This document shows positions 54,396 to 64,000 of a stretch of DNA of 64,000 nucleotides, in pieces (position 1 is the stretch's first letter; each line of letters starts with the position of its first letter). The DNA is taken from contig NC_092875.1 in NCBI RefSeq assembly GCF_028372415.1, positions 147,406,856-147,470,855 on the forward strand. The letters run 5' to 3'. The DNA comes from Notamacropus eugenii. Lineage: Eukaryota > Chordata > Mammalia > Diprotodontia > Macropodidae. The position numbers were made by a program, and so were the translations under genes. The notes under the pieces were generated by a model. The model was not told the DNA's origin. It saw only the letters and a list, made by a program, of their open reading frames with translations, and did not search any database.

Positions 54396-54544
54396 ACTTC
54401 AGGCAAAAACCCTTTGGTCTCTTTAATTTTCTCCTCAACAAATGGAAATCCAGATGCTATCAGCCTTATCCAGACTCCACAGATTCCACCACACCCAAAT
54501 GATGGATTTTGCTACCCCTTGGGTTCTTTGAATGCCAGGTTCAG

Positions 54545-54690
54545 GACTTTGGAATGTATATTCTAGGCAGTAAGGAGACATTGGAAAAATTTTAGGTGGG
54601 GTATGAAGTGATTATAGCAATGTTTTAGTTAAGATTAACTTAATCTGTGAATTTAAGATGTAAGATAGCAAAGGGGTAGGGAATCAAGAA
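54545..54690 (+). repeat. Ancient LINE-like repeat fragment (copy 4)
   Basis: GACTTTGGAATGTATATTC, GGCAGTAAGGAGACATTGG and GTATGAAGTGATTATAGCAA resemble, weakly, the GAGCCACTGGAG and CATGGTCAGACC blocks of the family. Confidence 0.35.
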
Positions 54691-55017
54691 TATCTGAAGT
54701 TTGATGGTAGAGAGCAGACTTTAGGAAGCTGGCATTTGCATTTCTAGAACTGACCTCACAGACAGAAGGACAGAGACTACATTAATACTTTAGCAGCCTT
54801 CTAACTGTAAATCAAATATATAGTATCATATTATGCTAAAGAGTGGAGAAAATCCTGGAAAAAAGTAAAGCCTGCTTTGGATACTCAAGTGTCCTTAATA
54901 ACAGAGCCTCTAGTTTAGCTCATTGAATAGGTATGGAAGTTAGCTGAGAGTTTATTGCATAGAGCTGGTCCAAAGACTAAGAAAAATAGGAAGTTCTCCT
55001 GCATTGCCTTAAAACTC

Positions 55018-55043
55018 TGTGTGTGTGTGTGTGTGTGTGTGTA
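55018..55043. repeat. (GT)n microsatellite followed by pyrimidine tract
   Basis: About twelve GT units, followed by a CT-rich tract to 55105. Confidence 0.95.
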
Positions 55044-55084
55044 TCTCCATCTCCCTGTCTCTGTCTGTATCAATCTCAGTCTCT

Positions 55085-56212
55085 CTTTTTTCTCTCTCTT
55101 CATTTCATTCTCCACACAGCTGCCAAGGTGATTTTCCTAAAGCCTATTTGAACCAGATCATGTCATCCCCTTACTTAGTAAGACCAAATGGCTAGACTTC
55201 TTGTACTGGAGATAGACCACTCAGAAATCACATATTCACCAGGAACCCTGAGGTTTACACCAGACCAAATAATGATCAATAAATCAATGAGAAACTTCAC
55301 TGAAATTTTCCACACAAGAACTGCACAAGAGGACAACTGGAGACTCCCAATAGCAAAACCACCTCTAGCACAGTTGTAGTCTCCCAGGGACATTTGTATC
55401 CTGTGGTGGTCTGTGTCCAGAGGTAACAAGAATGGAAGATTCACCTGAGAAAACCACAAGATCATCAGAAAGCTCCTTAGCTGCAGAAGTGGAAAAGCAG
55501 GCAGAAACCAGCATGGTGGTCCAACCAACATGGTACCACAGCACTCAGACATCAACAGAGCAGGTGCGCTGGCCCTGGGGCCACTAATGTTCACATCCTA
55601 GATGCCAATGAGGGCCCTGAAGCACTCTGAACACCAAAGATCCAAAGGGGTAAAAGTTAGTCCAAGAATCCAGGGAACCAGGTTAAGGCCAAGCAGGGCT
55701 GGTCATCTCACTCAAAAGTATAGCAGGGGCCAGAACCTGATCCTGGTACTAAACCCTAAATCATGGGAAAAAGCTGAAGACTTGAATAAATCAAAGAAAA
55801 CATCATCAGATATCAAAAATATTACAAATCTAACTCCATAACAACTGTTAGCAGAGATATAGGAAAAAGATGAATTTCCCACAAGGACTATCCAGAGGAA
55901 TATCCAGAGGAATACATGAATTCTTACAAGAAATGAAATGAGATTTTTAAAAAGTTAAATAAAATCTCTTGAACAAAGAATTGGAAAGATAATTTTAGTT
56001 CAGAATAAAAAGAAAATTTAAAATAAGAAAATCCAGTGTTTCCCTTGTTTCCTCTAGGATCAAAACACAAACTTCCACTTGTCATTCAAAATTCTTCACA
56101 ACTTGTCATTCAAAATTCTTCACAGCTTGGTCTTTTCCTGTTGTCACAGTCTTTCCAGGCTATCTTCCTGTGACCTTAGCCTACTGCTCATCTAGCTAGG
56201 TCCCAGGTGACA
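55085..56212 (+). repeat. L2 LINE split by a LINE-1 5' piece
   Basis: AGCTGCCAAGGTGATTTTCC, TGAACCAGATCATGTCATC, CCCTTACTTAG precede the insert. TCCAGTGTTTCCCTTGTTTC, CTCTAGGATCAAAACACAAA, CTTCACAACTTGTCATTC follow it. A 24-bp tandem duplication (56077-56124, unit starting ACTTGTCATTCAAAA) lies in the right part. Confidence 0.7.
55190..56025 (+). mobile_element. LINE-1/HAL1-like 5' fragment (5'UTR to ORF1 start)
   Basis: GTTTACACCAGACCAAATAA, CAACATGGTACCACAGCAC lead to an ORF1-like reading (LNKSKKTSSDIKNITNLTP, then a decayed RIGKIILVQNKKK). It ends in an A-rich run (AAAATTTAAAATAAGAAAA). Junctions share TAAGA. It has a 5' region but no 3' end, the opposite of ordinary 5' truncation. A 12-bp tandem repeat (TATCCAGAGGAA twice) lies at 55889-55912. 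Confidence 0.5.
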
Positions 56213-56214
56213 CA

Positions 56215-56745
56215 AGTAACTGCACATTTGTCCACTGATTGACTGTCCTATGCACCAAGAAGCTTCTATGTACCTAATATAGGTTTAGTAAGATACATTG
56301 AGTCAAGGGATGCAAAGTTCTACTTATCATATTTAGCTTAATAAACCATCATAATCCCTGTATACAAGGTTAGCACACTTTCCTAATCACAACACCCTTG
56401 TCAAGGTCAATAAGGGAGAGGAGAGAGTTTGGAGTCCAGATCACCCACTGATTGACTGCCCCTAAGGTGTCCTTCCTACTCATTTCCCTGTGAATCTGCT
56501 CAGCAACAAGAATCAGATATAAGAGCAGAGACCTGGGCTCTCCATTGGAGTGTACTCCTGCAATACTGCTGCATCACTGCCTTTCTGCCTGTAGGCCCCT
56601 AGGATTGGGGAGCCACACACTTGTAGGCCTGTCAGTAATAAACTACTTGACTTGTGAAACTTTGAGGAGCTGTGTTCCTTCTTGATAACCCACCCATAAT
56701 CTCCCTCATACTTTTCCAACTGGTCAATGAAAGGTTTGTGGTGGG
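56215..56745 (+). mobile_element. Probable retroviral LTR (fossil)
   Basis: A TATA-like TATAAG at 56518-56523 and AATAAA at 56637-56642, about 115 bp apart, followed by a T/C-rich stretch ending near 56745, have the architecture of a class I LTR in plus orientation. The ends and target duplication could not be fixed, and no internal region was recognised, so the family is unknown. Confidence 0.45.
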
Positions 56746-56769
56746 TCCATAGAGCTGTCCAAAAGTGAA

Positions 56770-56960
56770 ATTAGTTGCCCCCTCAGGAAACGAGTTTCCT
56801 ATTCCCAAAGGTCTTCAAGTGGAAGTTGGCTGACCAGTCACTAGAGATATGATAAAAGAAATTTCTTTAGAGGCATGGACTTGCCTAAATGATCTCTGAG
56901 ATTCCTTTAAACTCTGAGTTTTTGTCAGTCTTTTACTCACAGTTCTTAGTTCCTATTGAA
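56770..56960 (+). repeat. CR1/L3-class LINE 3' end
   Basis: GAGTTTCCTATTCCCAAAGG, TCTTCAAGTGGAAGTTGGCT, GACCAGTCACTAGAGATATG, then TGATCTCTGAGATTCC. This matches the reading LPIPKGLQVEVG-type end of CR1/L3 ORF2 and its short 3'UTR. Confidence 0.65.
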
Positions 56961-57918
56961 AGTGAACCTGAAGATGAGACTTTTTTGAGGAAAAAAAGTT
57001 AATTTGCGAATAGTACCTGTTGGCATTGCTCTGTCTAAGTGTCCTAAGAGCTTTGGAGATAGTGTTTCAATTATGTTCAGGATTGACCCATTATCTCAAG
57101 CTCCCTGTGAGAAAGGTAGAAGGTATTAGGCTACTTTCAGTCAAGGTCACAAAAGCTAAAGCAATTTGACAAAGCATCTGCCAGAATCACAATGAACCAA
57201 GACCAGACCCACAGACTAATCATTAGTTTCCTGCTTGCTATGGGAACCCCGTCTGCCTTTCCCACTGTGCTATCCAAGTTCATGTGAAAGACACAATCCC
57301 AGTGCTAATCAGACAGGGTTTTTCTTCTTATTCAAATGACTACAAGGCAAACCTTCAAAAGCTTGTTCATTCAAACTCTACGTCATTTTACCCCATTTTT
57401 CTAGTCCCATTCAAGGGAGTCAGACATTTAACAAACCTCAGATTTCTCTTGGGCTCCACTAATCTTTTTGCCACTGTTCCATGGATTTTCAAGGCATTAA
57501 CCTAGAGTCAACGAGGAATATTTGATCTTAGCAACTCAAACAAGAGTCAGCCTTATTTGCGTCATTAGGCAGTGTGTAGACACTACTAAAGGCCAAGATG
57601 GAAAGAATTCTGGGAGCCATCAACAAATCCAGCACAGGAAGCAGACGGCCAAGGGACTGCCTTGATTCAGCACAACTTGGAAATTATCATGCACAAAAAT
57701 TGTGTAAAGACAGAATAATGAACACTTGGAACTTTAGTCTTAAATATGCAACTGATGATTTTATTCTGGGAGGTCTGTAAGATGGAGATGCCCTGGGATT
57801 TACACTCCAAAATATACTTCTGGCTTTACAGGAGTTGGGGGAGGTGGTTTCCTAGTCTAGTTCCATTTATTCAGTATCAGTAACTGATTCCATGTGGAAT
57901 ACTATGCACTGAGGGGGA
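56961..57918. other. No recognisable feature (1.0 kb)
   Basis: Apparently single-copy; frames of 60-73 aa only, without motifs. Confidence 0.45.
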
Positions 57919-58040
57919 TAAAAAGAAATTGGAGTAAGCTCCTTGAAGGCAAGGACTGTTGCTTGTTTTGTTTTGATTTGTTTTCTTTGCATCCTAGCAC
58001 GGTGACAAGAACATTAGTTGATGTTTGTTCTGTTAGAAGA
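57919..58040 (+). repeat. L2 LINE 3' end
   Basis: GTAAGCTCCTTGAAGGCAAG, GACTGTTGCTTGTTTTG and TTTGCATCCTAGCACGGTG represent the L2 terminus, decayed at the very end. Confidence 0.7.
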
Positions 58041-58113
58041 AATCTAATTTTAGATGCCTTTGATCTTTCAATCTAGGTTTTTTTTCTGAAGACAAGGCTA
58101 ATGTGTATGAATC

Positions 58114-58153
58114 TCACACACACACACACACACACACTCACACACACACACAC
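58114..58153. repeat. (CA)n microsatellite
   Basis: A CA run with one CTCA interruption. Confidence 0.95.
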
Positions 58154-58218
58154 GCTCCTAGGATGTGGATCCTAAAATCATGGGTTGAGCTGCTAAGTTT
58201 CTTCTCTCCATTGCCAAC

Positions 58219-58271
58219 CCTCCCCACTCCCACCCCCCCCACCCCCACCCCCACCCCCACCTCCACCCCTA
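58219..58271 (-). repeat. C-rich minisatellite; minus-strand G-quadruplex motif
   Basis: CCCAC/CCCCCAC units repeat about eight times. On the minus strand this gives many G3-G5 runs separated by single T or GA bases, a textbook intramolecular G-quadruplex pattern. The 121-aa plus frame across it is a simple-repeat artefact (PTPTPTP, HTHTHT). Confidence 0.85.
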
Positions 58272-58348
58272 CACACTCAGAGGGAGTTCCAAGTCATTTT
58301 CATGTATCTTTACAGCAAAATGCCTTTTCTGAAAAGAAGTTCTCAAAT

Positions 58349-58576
58349 GCAAGTGTTGAGTCCTTTCAGTTGTGTCCAACTCTTAGTGACCCCATTTGGG
58401 GTTTCCTTGACGATATTCTAGAGTGGTTTATCATTTTTACAGATGAGGAAACAGATAAACAGAGTTAAGTGACTTGTCCAGGGTCACATAGCTAGTAAGC
58501 ATCTGAGACTTGATTTGAACTTATGAAGATGAGTCTTCCTACATCCTAGCTCTATCCCCTGTACCACCTAGCTATC
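58349..58576 (-). mobile_element. Marsupial CORE-SINE (WSINE1-like)
   Basis: It has GTTGAGTCCTTTCAGTTGTG, ACCCCATTTGGGGTTTCCTT, ACAGATGAGGAAACAGATAA, AGGGTCACATAGCTAGTAAG, CCCCTGTACCACCTAGC. A 7-bp target duplication CTCAAAT flanks it (58342-58348 and 58577-58583). Confidence 0.9.
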
Positions 58577-58979
58577 CTCAAATTCTCGTATCTCTATGTT
58601 AATCGAAGTATACTAACTGTTAATAAGACCAACATTTTGTTCCTTAGTGAGGCTTATTCTTTTGTTTCTTCCTTCTCTTTCTGTTAGCCTCTTCGGAAAC
58701 CATAGCTGGGTACAATGGGCAGAATACTGAATAAATTGTTTGGTTCATACTTTCAGCTCCATCAGTTATAGCTGGTTGAGATTAATGTGAGCTGAGTGCT
58801 GCAAAATTTGATTTAGTATGATTACAAAATGATACCAAGCTGCATTTAAGGTGGGTCAAAATTCTATTAATGTGATGTTTTTTGATCAGGGTTTTAATCT
58901 GAATTTGCCTCTCATGAAAGGTGAATATAATGTACTGCAGCATACCACATTACTAACAGTTGCATTGATTTTTAAGAAC

Positions 58980-60310
58980 CTTTAACAAAATGGCCAAAAG
59001 AAAAAATACTTGATGTGGAAGCATGGAAGAAGAAAAAGATGAAGATGAGGGAAAAGAGGGAGAAGGAGAAGGAGGAGGAGGAGAACAAGAGGTTTTTCAG
59101 AATACTAGAACAAAAATTTAGTGTATGGTATAAATGTGGTCATAGTAACTCAAAAGAACAAGTTATCTGAAGGCTGAATCCATGACCCATAATATTGTAA
59201 GATACACAGGAGAAATAAGAGAAAAAGGCAAAAGTGTATCAGCTTTTTGTGATTTACAAACAATTACAAGCAATAGAAGTGTTACAATGGTAGAGATGGA
59301 GTGTCTTTTAGCTATAAGGATTAAAGATTGTAATGAAAACCACATTCCCCTTAGCAGAGCTGCCATTAGACAGAAGCTTCAAATCTATTTAGGACAGTGA
59401 AAGGAACTGGAAATGAAATGGATGGTGAAGAAACTTGCACTGCAAATGCTGGTTGACTCCAATACTTTAAAAATTGAGTTCAATATCATAATGTTAAAAT
59501 TACCACAGAACTAACCAGTGCAGATGAGGATGTGGCAGCTAAACATTCTGATGTTTTGAAGAAAATAATCGAATAAGAAGATAAATGCATTGATCAATAA
59601 ATTTTAAACATAGATAAAATAGACTATTCTGGAAAGAGATGCTTTCCAGAATTTATATTTCTAAGAAATAAATAAAAAAAACTCATCCTGAATTGAAAGT
59701 ATCTAGGGATTGGCTAACACTTTTATTGGGAGATAATACAAAAGGGGTTTTTTAATTAAAACCAATATTTGTTTATTGGTCCCAAAATTCTTGAGCTCTG
59801 AATGGCTCTGAAACCATTGATCTCTTTCATTTCTTTGGCAATCAAGTGAGAAAGCTTGAGTGTCTAAAGTTGTTTTTGAAGACTAATTTTCAAGTTATTC
59901 AGCCCAGATGTTGAAAAATATTGCAACAAAAATATTATCACATTTAAAGCATTAGTGATTTTAGATAGAGCCTTATATCATCCAATGGTACTTGGCTTAT
60001 AGTGTAAGAACATGAGCAAGCGAATTCACTGAGATGAGGATAAAAGCTTTTCATCTATTAGCATATGTATAGAGATTTAGAAAAAGGAAAGGGGTTTTCA
60101 CCATATCAAAAAGTGTAGGCTTATCTTTAGGTATGTATTTTGTAGTTTTTAAAAATTTTGCTTTCTATAACTACTCTCTCACTTTGTAAGAAAATTGATT
60201 CAGAAATACATTTTTCTTATATCCTCTGCTGTTATGTTAATAAACAACTTATTTTAAAGTTTTTTCTTTGCATACTTCTATTGGGCTGGAACCAATTACC
60301 ATATTTAACA
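58980..60310 (+). pseudogene. Tigger-like (pogo/mariner) transposase relic
   Basis: A reading from 59182 gives REKGKSVSAFCDLQTITSNR, then VEMECLLAIRIKDCNENHIP and LSRAAIRQKLQIYLG, the CENP-B/pogo-type DNA-binding HTH pattern. Farther on, with stops, come KRGF.LKPIFVYWSQNS.AL and a DDE-region-like stretch, matching the Tigger order GDFKLKPLLVYHSENPRAL. Near 60285 GGGCTGGAACCAATTACCA resembles the Tigger 3' end. An acidic GAA/GGA tract (59026-59091) precedes the transposase. It is clearly dead, with many stops and no defined terminal inverted repeats. Confidence 0.65.
59026..59091. repeat. Purine-rich (GAA/GGA)n tract
   Basis: AAGATGAAGATGAGGG, then GAAGGAGAAGGAGGAGG; it is low complexity and polypurine. 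Confidence 0.85.
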
Positions 60311-60539
60311 TATAATTATAGCTTCATGTAGTTAAAATTTGAATAATGAAATGAATACATAATGAAAATTTGAATGATTTGTCATTTGAATAATAATCCC
60401 ACTTCATGGAATTCATTATTTGCACTGATCGGGATCTAGCTGTACTGTCTCTGTGCCCTTGGGGAAATCATTTAACCTTTCTGGCTTCAGTATGCTCATT
60501 TGTTAAATTAGGTCGTTGAAATTAGATGACTGACTCTTT

Positions 60540-61632
60540 TTTTATTTAAAGTTTACTTTCAATTAGTAACCATTAAGTTTTCTTCCTTCCCACTTCCTCA
60601 AACTCATTGAAGAGAAAGAAAAAGAAAAAAGAATCCCTGTTTCTCATAAGCACAAATATGTAAAACAAATTTTCACATTGTTCATGTCCAAAAATGCATT
60701 TCTTACTCTGTATCCATTATGTCCTATCATGAGGCAGGCTGCATTCTTCTTTACCAACCTCTAGAATCATAGTCACAATCATCTAGTTAATCAGGGTTCT
60801 TAAATATTCCAGATTTTTCATTTTTTATAATACTGATTTAAACATGGTATACACACTGTTCTCTGGTTCTGCTCAGTTCACTCTGCGTCAGTTGTTGCAA
60901 GTGTCCCATGCCACTTTGAAACCGTCTGCTTCTTCATATCGCATGGCACAATAGCACATTCAGAATACAACAGTTTGTTCAGACATTCCTCAATTAGCAG
61001 ACATGCCTTGAGTTTCCAGTTTTTGTCACCACAAAAAGAGCTGCTATAAATATTGTATACATATAATTGTACATAGAGCTAGAAAAATAATGACAAAATA
61101 TATGTGGAGACATAAAAGGTCTTTCGAATATACAGCAATAGTATAGCTGGGTCAAAGAGCAGGCAATGTTTAGTAGCTTTTTGTGCATGGTCCTAAATTG
61201 CTTTCTAGAATGGTTGTACCTACTCACAAACCCAAATCAATGGACCTGTTTTCCGGCATACCCTCCAGCATACGTCATTTTCTCTTTTTTTCTTCATCTT
61301 TGCCAGCCTGATATATGAGGTAGAACCTCAGAATTGCTTTAAATTGTATTTCTCTATTTGTTAATAATATGAATCATTTTTCACATAAGAATGGTTAGTT
61401 TGTATTTGTTACTTGGAAAATGACCTTTTAATATCTTTGGATTTTATATCTGTTGGAGAATGGCTCTTATAGAATTTGAACAGGATTCCCCACACACACA
61501 CCATAATTGTTTCCCTTCGAATCTTAGCTGTATTGGATGTGTTTGTGCAAAACTTTTTAAAATTTGATGCACTCAAAATTATTCATTTTATCTTTTGCAA
61601 TTCTTTCTATCTCTTGTCTGATCATGAACTCC

Positions 61633-61674
<42 letters not shown>

Positions 61675-62455
61675 CTGATAGGTAATTTCTTTCTTGTTTC
61701 TCTAATTTGTGATCTGTTATATCCTTTTGGAACTTCTCTTGGTATGAGTTGTGAGGGGTTGGTCTAAACCTATTTTCCATACCGATATGCAAAATTCCGA
61801 GCAGCAGTAACATAGGGTGAGGAGTCAAAAAGTGACTCCTTAACCTATTAGCTGAGGTCTTTTGTGTTTATTGAAAATTGAATTCCTAGGTTTCTTTGCT
61901 TCTTTATTTGTCCCCAATTTGTTCTATTGCTCTAGCTCTATTTTTAGCCAGTACTATACTGTTGTGAGAATGACTGTTTTGTAGTATGGTTTGAAATCTG
62001 GTACTTTGAAACCCCCTTCATTCTTACTCCTTTTTCATTATTTCCCTTGTGACTGTTGACCTTTTATGTCTCCAGATATATTTTGTTATTATTTTTCTAG
62101 CTCTATAAAGTAATCATAGTTAGATTAAATAATTAGATTAGCATGGCATTAAATAAATGATTTTAGCTATAAATGTCATTTTATTATAGTTCTGCCTATC
62201 CACAAGCAATTAATATTTCTCCAATCATTTAAGTAAGTTTTTATTTCTTCAAAGAATGTTTTATAGCTGTATTTATATAGTTCTTATGTATATCTTTGGA
62301 GGTAGTCTAACAAGCATTCTATATATTCTGTAGTTATTTTAAATGGAATTTCTCTTTCTATCTCTCCAGCTGGGTTTCTTGGCATTATATGAAAATGCCA
62401 GTGATTTGTGGGGATTTAATTTATATCCTGCAACTTTTCTGCAGTTATTCCTTGC
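60540..62455 (-). mobile_element. LINE-1, 1.9-kb 3' part (ORF2 C-terminal half and 3'UTR)
   Basis: The antisense 3'UTR (60540-60800) is followed by the ORF2 C-terminus: the minus frame 61227-60994 ends YTIFIAALFVVTKTGNSR, the conserved LINE-1 FIAALF block. Farther right the antisense ORF2 text continues in order: AGCTGGGTCAAAGAGCAGG, ATCTTTGCCAGCCTGATATA, CAGCTGGGTTTCTTGGCATT, TTATATCCTGCAACTTTTCT. It is 5'-truncated near the end of the reverse-transcriptase core. It contains a (CA)n run at 61636-61673 and several stops. Confidence 0.87.
61636..61673. repeat. (CA)n microsatellite
   Basis: A pure CA run of about 19 units inside decayed LINE-1 ORF2. It creates artefactual HTHT frames. Confidence 0.95.
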
Positions 62456-62497
62456 TAAGGTCCTTTCCAACTGGAGAGCTATGATTGTGTGACTGAA

Positions 62498-63072
62498 TTC
62501 CTTTCATTTTGTCTCTCTCCCTCCCCTTTTTGCTTTCACCCTTTCTTCACTCCCATTCTAAGTTTACTTGCTACTCTTTAGCAAATGCAGCTATGCAACT
62601 TTTCTCTCTACTTTCTCAGGGACTCTCTTGTCTCAACTTGCCCATCTCTTCTCATCGATAGTTTCTTCTGTGACTATGAAGCTCAGTTTATGAAAGCCCA
62701 CTTAAATCATCAACATTCTTCCTATCAATTAGCACTCTTGTCATCTAGCAGTGAGCAGGAATAGGATATAGGGAGGAAAGGTTTGATAAGGTAAGAGACG
62801 GAGAAAAAACAGGCACACGGGGATCTTGCCCATGACCTTTAATATAGTGTATAAATATATGATTCATATCCTCAAATAAGAATATTGTAGTATGGGATTT
62901 GAGTTCTTGCTATATGGAGGTAAATAGAATCTGGGTGGCCTGGTGATGTCAGGGGTGAACAGAATCATGGACTTCTAAAGGACTCTTTGGATAATAGTTG
63001 GACTGGATTATTCTATGATTCTAAAGAAAAATAGCTTAGCTAGGAAAAAGAGAAAACAGTCACCAGCTAAGG
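62498..63072. other. Mostly unrecognised; weak CR1-like end at 62955-63020
   Basis: GGATAATAGTTGGACTGGAT and TATTCTATGATTCTAAAG resemble the CR1/L3 or MIR 3' terminus. The rest is apparently single-copy. Confidence 0.35.
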
Positions 63073-63074
63073 AA

Positions 63075-63268
63075 GCAGCATGACGCAATGGTGAAAAGCC
63101 CAGATTTGGAATCAGAGGACTTGGTTCCAAATCCTTACTCTTCCACTAACTCTGCTTTCTTTATGGCCTTGAGGGAGTAATTTAATCTTTCTAGACCCCA
63201 CTTTCCTTATCTGTAAAATGAAGGAGTTAATCTTAAGTCCTTTCTACCTTTAAATCTATGATACTAAG
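63075..63268 (+). repeat. MIR-type CORE-SINE
   Basis: AAGCAGCATGACGCAATGGT, GATTTGGAATCAGAGGACTT, TTTCCTTATCTGTAAAATGA, CTACCTTTAAATCTATGA. The sense copy is complete. Confidence 0.87.
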
Positions 63269-63629
63269 ATTGTCTTGGAGGTTTAAACCTATAGTTCTGG
63301 GGGGCTAGAGAATAGTCTGGGTTCAGGAGGGAAAAAGAGAATGAAGAGAAGGCGTGATTCTAAGGGCCTCAGATGGGAGGACACCAGTTGAGTGATTGAC
63401 AAAGATGGCTACTATTGATCCCAGAACAGAAGTCTGAAAGATGTACCTGAGGAAATGACCAGAGCCTCAAAAACAGGTGAATGGCATTAGCTCAAACTGC
63501 AACTAGAAGATGGCAAAAGGATTCAAAAGAACAATGACAGGACTGAGCAGAGTAGATCCATCTTGAATGGATTGTTTACTGCTTTTAACCTGCTCAATCT
63601 GAGTCTTAAATAAGACTGTATTTGTCTTT
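63269..63629. other. No recognisable feature
   Basis: About 360 bp, purine-rich in its first half; no gene or known repeat was seen. Confidence 0.4.
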
Positions 63630-63705
63630 CAATCAGTCAATCAACAAGCATTTCAAAGTGCCAGGCATTGTGTTAATGTGTCAGGGATACAAAGAAAGGT
63701 TAAAA
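63630..63705 (+). repeat. Ancient LINE-like repeat start
   Basis: TCAATCAACAAGCATTTCAA, GTGCCAGGCATTGTGTTAAT and CAGGGATACAAAGAAAGG match the 5'-most block of the ancient family. Confidence 0.5.
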
Positions 63706-63825
63706 CCAGCTGAAATTTATTTCAACTGTCTACAATTTATTTGCTGAAATCCCTTGACAATTCACTACTTGAAATGTGTATTGTATAAGCGATACTGCCT
63801 CTAGAGAAGGATTATAGCATCACAA

Positions 63826-64000
63826 AGGCAGCCAGCTGGTGCAGTTGAAAGAATGCTGGATCTGAAGTCAGAAAAACCTGAGTTCAAATGTTGCCTCAGA
63901 CACTTACTAGCTGTGTGGCTCTGGATAAGTTACTTAAGCTTTTCTGTGCCTCGGTTTCCTCATATGTAAGATGAAGATAATAATATCACCTACCTCCTGG
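63826..64000 (+). repeat. MIR-type/marsupial CORE-SINE, runs off the window
   Basis: GGCAGCCAGCTGGTGCAGTT, GATCTGAAGTCAGAAAAACC, TTACTAGCTGTGTGGCTCTG, TCGGTTTCCTCATATGTAAG, TAATATCACCTACCTCC. The 3' end lies beyond base 64000. Confidence 0.9.

Larger units (their letters stand above)
60405..62497 (+). repeat. MIR-type CORE-SINE split by a 1.9-kb LINE-1
   Basis: The 5' part (CTCTGTGCCCTTGGGGAAAT, GCTTCAGTATGCTCATTTGT, ATTAGATGACTGACTC) ends near 60535. The 3' tail (GGTCCTTTCCAACTGGAGAG, CTATGATTG) follows from 62459. Confidence 0.7.

Noticed and set aside
58103-58468. 121-aa frame with HTHT and PTPT repeats
   Set aside because: It is translated from the (CA)n microsatellite and the CCCAC minisatellite plus part of a SINE.
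1-64000. tRNA genes suggested by many B-box-like GGTTCAAATCC motifs
   Set aside because: Every instance inspected lies in the tRNA-like head of a SINE; no cloverleaf with an intact acceptor stem was found.

Overview
This window is mammalian nuclear DNA from a marsupial. It is AT-rich, very poor in CpG, and densely packed with interspersed repeats. The lineage call rests on full-length CORE-SINEs of the marsupial type (tRNA-like head, CORE segment, tail ending in AACAAC), an ORF1-only half-LINE, marsupial-type LINE-1 3' ends, an RTE reverse-transcriptase fragment, and many MIR and L2 copies. An Australian-type marsupial (Australidelphia) is most likely. The species cannot be fixed by reading alone, and the SINE subfamily names (WSINE1-like and so on) are by resemblance.

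No protein-coding host gene, rRNA, tRNA or CRISPR array can be supported. The longest open frames (195, 187, 155, 141 aa) are pyrimidine-rich chance frames, repeat-derived frames, or frames in unrecognised DNA. The best exon-like signal is a stop-poor, apparently single-copy block near 49.1-49.8 kb with splice-like sites, and it is unproven. The only host RNA relic is a 7SL (SRP RNA) retropseudogene on the minus strand near 22.35-22.63 kb.

Layout. 0-8 kb: a hAT-type MITE, MIRs, an ancient LINE-like repeat, a CR1/L3 fragment carrying a SINE, an RTE-tail element carrying a SINE, and a three-layer nest (MIR, then hAT, then LINE-1). 8-12 kb: unrecognised DNA, then LINE-1, SINE and L2 pieces. 12-14.6 kb: two related retroviral solo LTRs (fossils), each with its own 4-bp target duplication. 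15-35 kb: SINEs, L2s, small LINE-1 ends, the 7SL pseudogene and long apparently single-copy stretches. 35.8-39.4 kb: a nearly complete minus-strand HAL1-like half-LINE with a 15-bp target duplication. 39.5-47.3 kb: an ancient LINE-like repeat, an RTE fragment, and a minus-strand LINE-1 with 5'UTR, ORF1 and the ORF2 endonuclease, interrupted by an inverted compound LINE-1 insertion. 47-58 kb: SINE pairs, single-copy DNA, an L2 split by a LINE-1 5' piece, and a probable LTR. 58-64 kb: microsatellites, a G-quadruplex-prone tract, a decayed Tigger transposase and a 1.9-kb minus-strand LINE-1 inside a MIR.

There is no operon-like or system-like organisation. The window reads as an intergenic or intronic archive of layered retrotransposition. 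Its value lies in precise insertion structures (target duplications, nests, one 33-bp micro-insertion) rather than in a new biochemical system. All family assignments come from reading and memory of consensus sequences; no alignment was run, so repeat boundaries are accurate to about 10-20 bases except where a target-site duplication is quoted.
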